From an uncultured Alphaproteobacteria bacterium (GTDB lineage: Bacteria > Pseudomonadota > Alphaproteobacteria > Micavibrionales > Micavibrionaceae), in contig CAKTCH010000059.1 of the NCBI GenBank assembly GCA_934538895.1, positions 1 to 7,936 on the forward strand: a stretch of DNA of 7,936 nt, read 5' to 3'. A program made the translations under genes and the position numbers. Below are positions 6,035 through 7,936 of this stretch, one piece after another. Under the pieces are notes generated by a model, which saw only the letters and a program-made list of their open reading frames with translations, searched no databases and was not told the DNA's origin. Within the stretch, counting starts at the first letter, position 1, and each line of letters opens with the position of its first letter.

Positions 6035-6070
6035 CCTCCCCCCCTTCGCGCGCGAAGGGGGGAGGTTTTT
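6035..6070 (+). terminator. Strong rho-independent terminator after the small gene
   Basis: CCTCCCCCC (one extra C) TTCGCG pairs with CGCGAAGGGGGGAGG, followed by TTTTT. The stem is about 15 bp with a tight GC loop. It ends the transcript of the 60-residue gene about 70-105 nt after its stop codon. Confidence 0.85.
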
Positions 6071-6156
6071 AATGCCGCCCATGGATGCGGAAGGCGGGTT
6101 ATATTCAGGCTCAGGACTCATTCATTCCAGAAAACAGAGAGTTTGAACACGGCGTG

Positions 6157-6335
6157 CACAACGATCACGATGCCTTCGCACAAATTTGTCATCCCCGGCT
6201 TGACCGGGGATCCAGAGACATAAGCACCGGGCTATCCTGTTATCCCCCTGGATCCCCGGTCGAGCCGGGGATGACATTATTCCTCGGCTGCGCGCGGGAT
6301 GACGGTAGTAGCTAGATTTCGTCGTGATCGTTGTG
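6157..6335. repeat. Nested inverted repeats, outer arms 14 nt
   Basis: CACAACGATCACGA (6157-6170) and TCGTGATCGTTGTG (6322-6335) are perfect reverse complements 151 nt apart, enclosing the dispersed palindromic pair at 6187-6276. The whole gene-free stretch 5965-6424 holds only a terminator, these repeats and the nicotinamidase promoter. The arrangement resembles a small non-coding repeat cassette (MITE-like), but I see no obvious target duplication. Confidence 0.6.
6187..6276. repeat. Pair of alphaproteobacterial GTCATCCCCGG palindromes
   Basis: Segments at 6187-6215 and 6248-6276 are reverse complements at 28 of 29 positions, and each is itself palindromic (CCCCGG...CCGGGG). Such paired elements are widespread in intergenic DNA of alphaproteobacteria. 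A fragment of similar type (GCGGGATGACG) follows at 6294-6304. They probably act only as RNA hairpins or are passive repeats. Confidence 0.8.
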
Positions 6336-6364
6336 TTCATGTATCGATCATTCACGAACCCCGG

Positions 6365-6392
6365 TTGACAGGCGCGCCCCGTATTCTATATT
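6365..6392 (+). promoter_or_regulatory. Sigma-70-like promoter of the nicotinamidase gene
   Basis: A perfect TTGACA (6365-6370) and TATATT (6387-6392) are 16 nt apart, placing the start of transcription about 25 nt before the ATG. The spacer begins GGCGCGCCCCGTAT, close to GGCGCGCCCGTAT in the promoter at 4446-4474. Confidence 0.7.
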
Positions 6393-6424
6393 TTTTCATA
6401 ATTATAAATAACAGGAACAGATCG

Positions 6425-7117
6425 ATGACGTTCAAAGCCCCCGCCGATGCCGCTCTTATTATTATCGACATGCAAAACGGTTTTTGCCCCGGCGGCGGAT
6501 TGCCGGTGACGGGCGGCGATGAGATCGTGCCCCTGGTCAATGCGCTGCAAGAAGCCTTCGCGCCGACAGCAATTTTCGCCACGCAAGACTGGCACCCCGC
6601 CGATCATAAATCATTCGCCAGCAATCATCCGGGGGCCAAGCCTTATGACACCGCCACCATGCCCTATGGCCCTCAAGTGCTGTGGCCGGATCATTGCATC
6701 CAGAATACGGCGGACGCCGATTTCCACCCCGCCCTGACGCTGGCCAAGGGTGTGCGCGTCATTCGCAAGGGCACGAACACGAATGTTGATTCTTATTCCG
6801 CTTTCCTTGAAGTCGATAAAAAATCACAGCCGCGATTTGATAACGGCAAGACGCTGGCCGAAGTGCTGGAAGCCGAAGGCAGGAAAACGCTGGTGCTATG
6901 CGGCCTCGCCTATGATTTTTGCGTCGGCTTTTCAGCACTGGATGCCAAAGCCCTGGGCTTCGACGTGATCGTCGTCAAGGGCGCCACCCGACCGGTCGCC
7001 ATCCCGACAGGCCCCGGCGCCACGACTGCCACCGCGATGGATCAACGATTGAAAGATGCGGGTGTGATCGTGATCGATGATATTGACGCGCTCACGCAAG
7101 CGATCTCCGATATTTAA
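6425..7117 (+). CDS. pncA: Nicotinamidase (isochorismatase-fold hydrolase)
   Basis: Hydrolyses nicotinamide to nicotinate and ammonia in the cytosol, feeding the Preiss-Handler route of NAD salvage. The 230-residue product has the catalytic triad of the family: D15 (IIIDMQNGF), K115 (IRKGTN) and C166 (GLAYDFCVGFSALDA). The metal-binding set is D55 and H57 in QDWHPADHKSF (with H61 a possible further ligand) and H90 in LWPDHCIQNT. NVDSYSAF is also typical. The ATG at 6425 follows AGGAA (6413-6417) with a 7-nt spacer and lies just after a good promoter, whereas the longer upstream reading frame crosses that promoter and repeats and is not protein-like. It is a single-gene unit, convergent with sdhA, with which it shares the hairpin at 7148-7174. 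Pyrazinamide would be expected to be a side substrate. Confidence 0.93.
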   Translation: MTFKAPADAALIIIDMQNGFCPGGGLPVTGGDEIVPLVNALQEAFAPTAIFATQDWHPADHKSFASNHPGAKPYDTATMPYGPQVLWPDHCIQNTADADFHPALTLAKGVRVIRKGTNTNVDSYSAFLEVDKKSQPRFDNGKTLAEVLEAEGRKTLVLCGLAYDFCVGFSALDAKALGFDVIVVKGATRPVAIPTGPGATTATAMDQRLKDAGVIVIDDIDALTQAISDI

Positions 7118-7147
7118 AAAAGGCAGACGACAGGAAGCAGAATATAA

Positions 7148-7174
7148 AAAGGGGCGCGCGTGCAGCCCCCCTTT
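7148..7174 (-). terminator. Hairpin terminator after sdhA, possibly two-way
   Basis: AAAGGGG (7148-7154) pairs with CCCCTTT (7168-7174). On the minus strand the stem ends in CCCCTTTTTA, a fair T-run, so it best terminates sdhA transcription; on the plus strand, after the nicotinamidase gene, the T-run is shorter. It lies 26 nt past the sdhA stop codon. Confidence 0.65.
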
Positions 7175-7199
7175 CTAAATTACCGATTACATATGTATC

Positions 7200-7936
7200 T
7201 TAGTAAACGCGCGCCTTGGGCGGCACGGCTTCGACTTCGTCGGTCAGCGTGGTCAGGGTGACCGGGCGGTAGCCGATAGCGGTTTTGCCGGACTGATCGA
7301 CCCATGTGACGGTATGTTTCAGCCAGTTGGCGTCGTCACGGTCCTTGAAATCCTCGCGGGCATGGGCGCCGCGGGATTCCTGACGGTTGACGCCGGAGTA
7401 AAGCGTGGCAACGGCCTGGTCCATCAGGTTGTCGAGTTCAAGAGTTTCCACCAGATCGGTGTTGAAGATCAGCGAGCGGTCCTGAACGCCGATATCGGCC
7501 ATCTGCGCATGGCATTTGCTGATGAGGGCGCAACCTTCCTGCAATGTTTCGCCGGTACGGAAAACGGCGGCGTGGTTTTGCATGACTTTCTGCATCTCCA
7601 GCCGCAGTTTCGCGGTCGGGGTGCCGCCCTTGGCGTGGCGGAAACGGTCGAACCGATCAAGCGCCCTACTAGCGATATCGCTGCCGATGGTTTTGTGCGG
7701 CTGGTTCGGCCTTACGGTTTCCGCCGCGCGATTGGCGGCGGCGCGGCCAAACACCACGAGGTCGAGCAGAGAGTTGGAACCCAGACGGTTCGCACCGTGC
7801 ACGGATACGCAAGCGGCTTCGCCGATCGCCATCAGGCCCGGCACGACGCGGTTCGGGTCGTCGGCAGCCGGGCAGACGACTTCGGTTTTCACGTTGGGCG
7901 GGATGCCGCCCATGTTGTAGTGCACGGTCGGCAGGA
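7200..7936 (-). CDS. sdhA: Succinate dehydrogenase flavoprotein subunit (5' part outside window)
   Basis: SdhA oxidises succinate to fumarate on a covalently bound FAD in complex II. Only the C-terminal 244 residues are here, of roughly 600. They begin in PTVHYNMGGIPPN, which includes the substrate-site His of HYNMGG, followed by GEAACVSVHGANRLGSNS, the FAD- and dicarboxylate-binding segment with its conserved Arg, then the helical domain and the characteristic tail HAREDFKDRDDANWLKHT and PPKARVY. The stop is TAA at 7200-7202. The gene runs off the right edge; any start codon inside the window would be internal. It would normally be followed at once by sdhB, but here a terminator and the convergent nicotinamidase gene follow. 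Confidence 0.97.
   Translation of the reverse strand, partial: LPTVHYNMGGIPPNVKTEVVCPAADDPNRVVPGLMAIGEAACVSVHGANRLGSNSLLDLVVFGRAAANRAAETVRPNQPHKTIGSDIASRALDRFDRFRHAKGGTPTAKLRLEMQKVMQNHAAVFRTGETLQEGCALISKCHAQMADIGVQDRSLIFNTDLVETLELDNLMDQAVATLYSGVNRQESRGAHAREDFKDRDDANWLKHTVTWVDQSGKTAIGYRPVTLTTLTDEVEAVPPKARVY

Noticed and set aside
6299..6424. A longer N-terminus for the nicotinamidase
   Set aside because: The extra 42 codons cross the repeat arm and the TTGACA/TATATT promoter, whereas the ATG at 6425 has a good ribosome binding site and the normal family start.

Overview
The window reads as a piece of an alphaproteobacterial chromosome. This is inferred from the style of the succinate dehydrogenase subunits and from paired palindromic repeats of the GTCATCCCCGG...CCGGGGATGAC type, which are common in that class; the genus cannot be told. 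Its most striking large-scale feature is that sdhA (right edge, minus strand) and sdhB (left edge, minus strand) lie in the usual order but are about 6.4 kb apart, with unrelated genes, many on the opposite strand, between them. sdhA is followed by a strong hairpin terminator, and sdhB has a promoter-like sequence of its own, so the two subunits are probably transcribed separately.

Layout from left to right: sdhB (minus, 3' end cut by the window); an unrecognised 118-residue gene (minus); divergently, an aldo/keto reductase and a 4-oxalocrotonate tautomerase-type gene (plus, probable two-gene operon); a palindromic repeat between convergent genes; a complete half-type ABC exporter with fused membrane and ATPase domains (minus); a repeat-rich block at about 4397-6070; a block of nested inverted repeats at 6157-6335; a nicotinamidase gene with its own sigma-70-like promoter (plus); a hairpin terminator; and the C-terminal 244 codons of sdhA (minus).

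The repeat-rich block is the part worth most attention. It holds two copies of a unit made of a promoter (TTGyGT-N17-TATrwT), a leader of about 120 nt that folds into a closed stem followed by a textbook terminator hairpin and T-run, and a strong ribosome binding site at the start of a small ORF beginning MDNP. The first copy's ORF is broken; the second is an intact 60-codon gene closed by its own terminator. The two leaders match at 115 of 120 positions, and two of the five differences fall in one apical tetraloop (CCCG versus UUCG). An 836-bp IS5-family element has inserted between the second promoter and the second leader. Its transposase is split over two frames joined by an A5G5 slippery run. 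The leader may be a small RNA or an attenuator; I do not recognise it as a known family.

The other genes are ordinary metabolism (TCA cycle/respiration, carbonyl reduction, NAD salvage, export), and I see no functional link between them beyond shared location.
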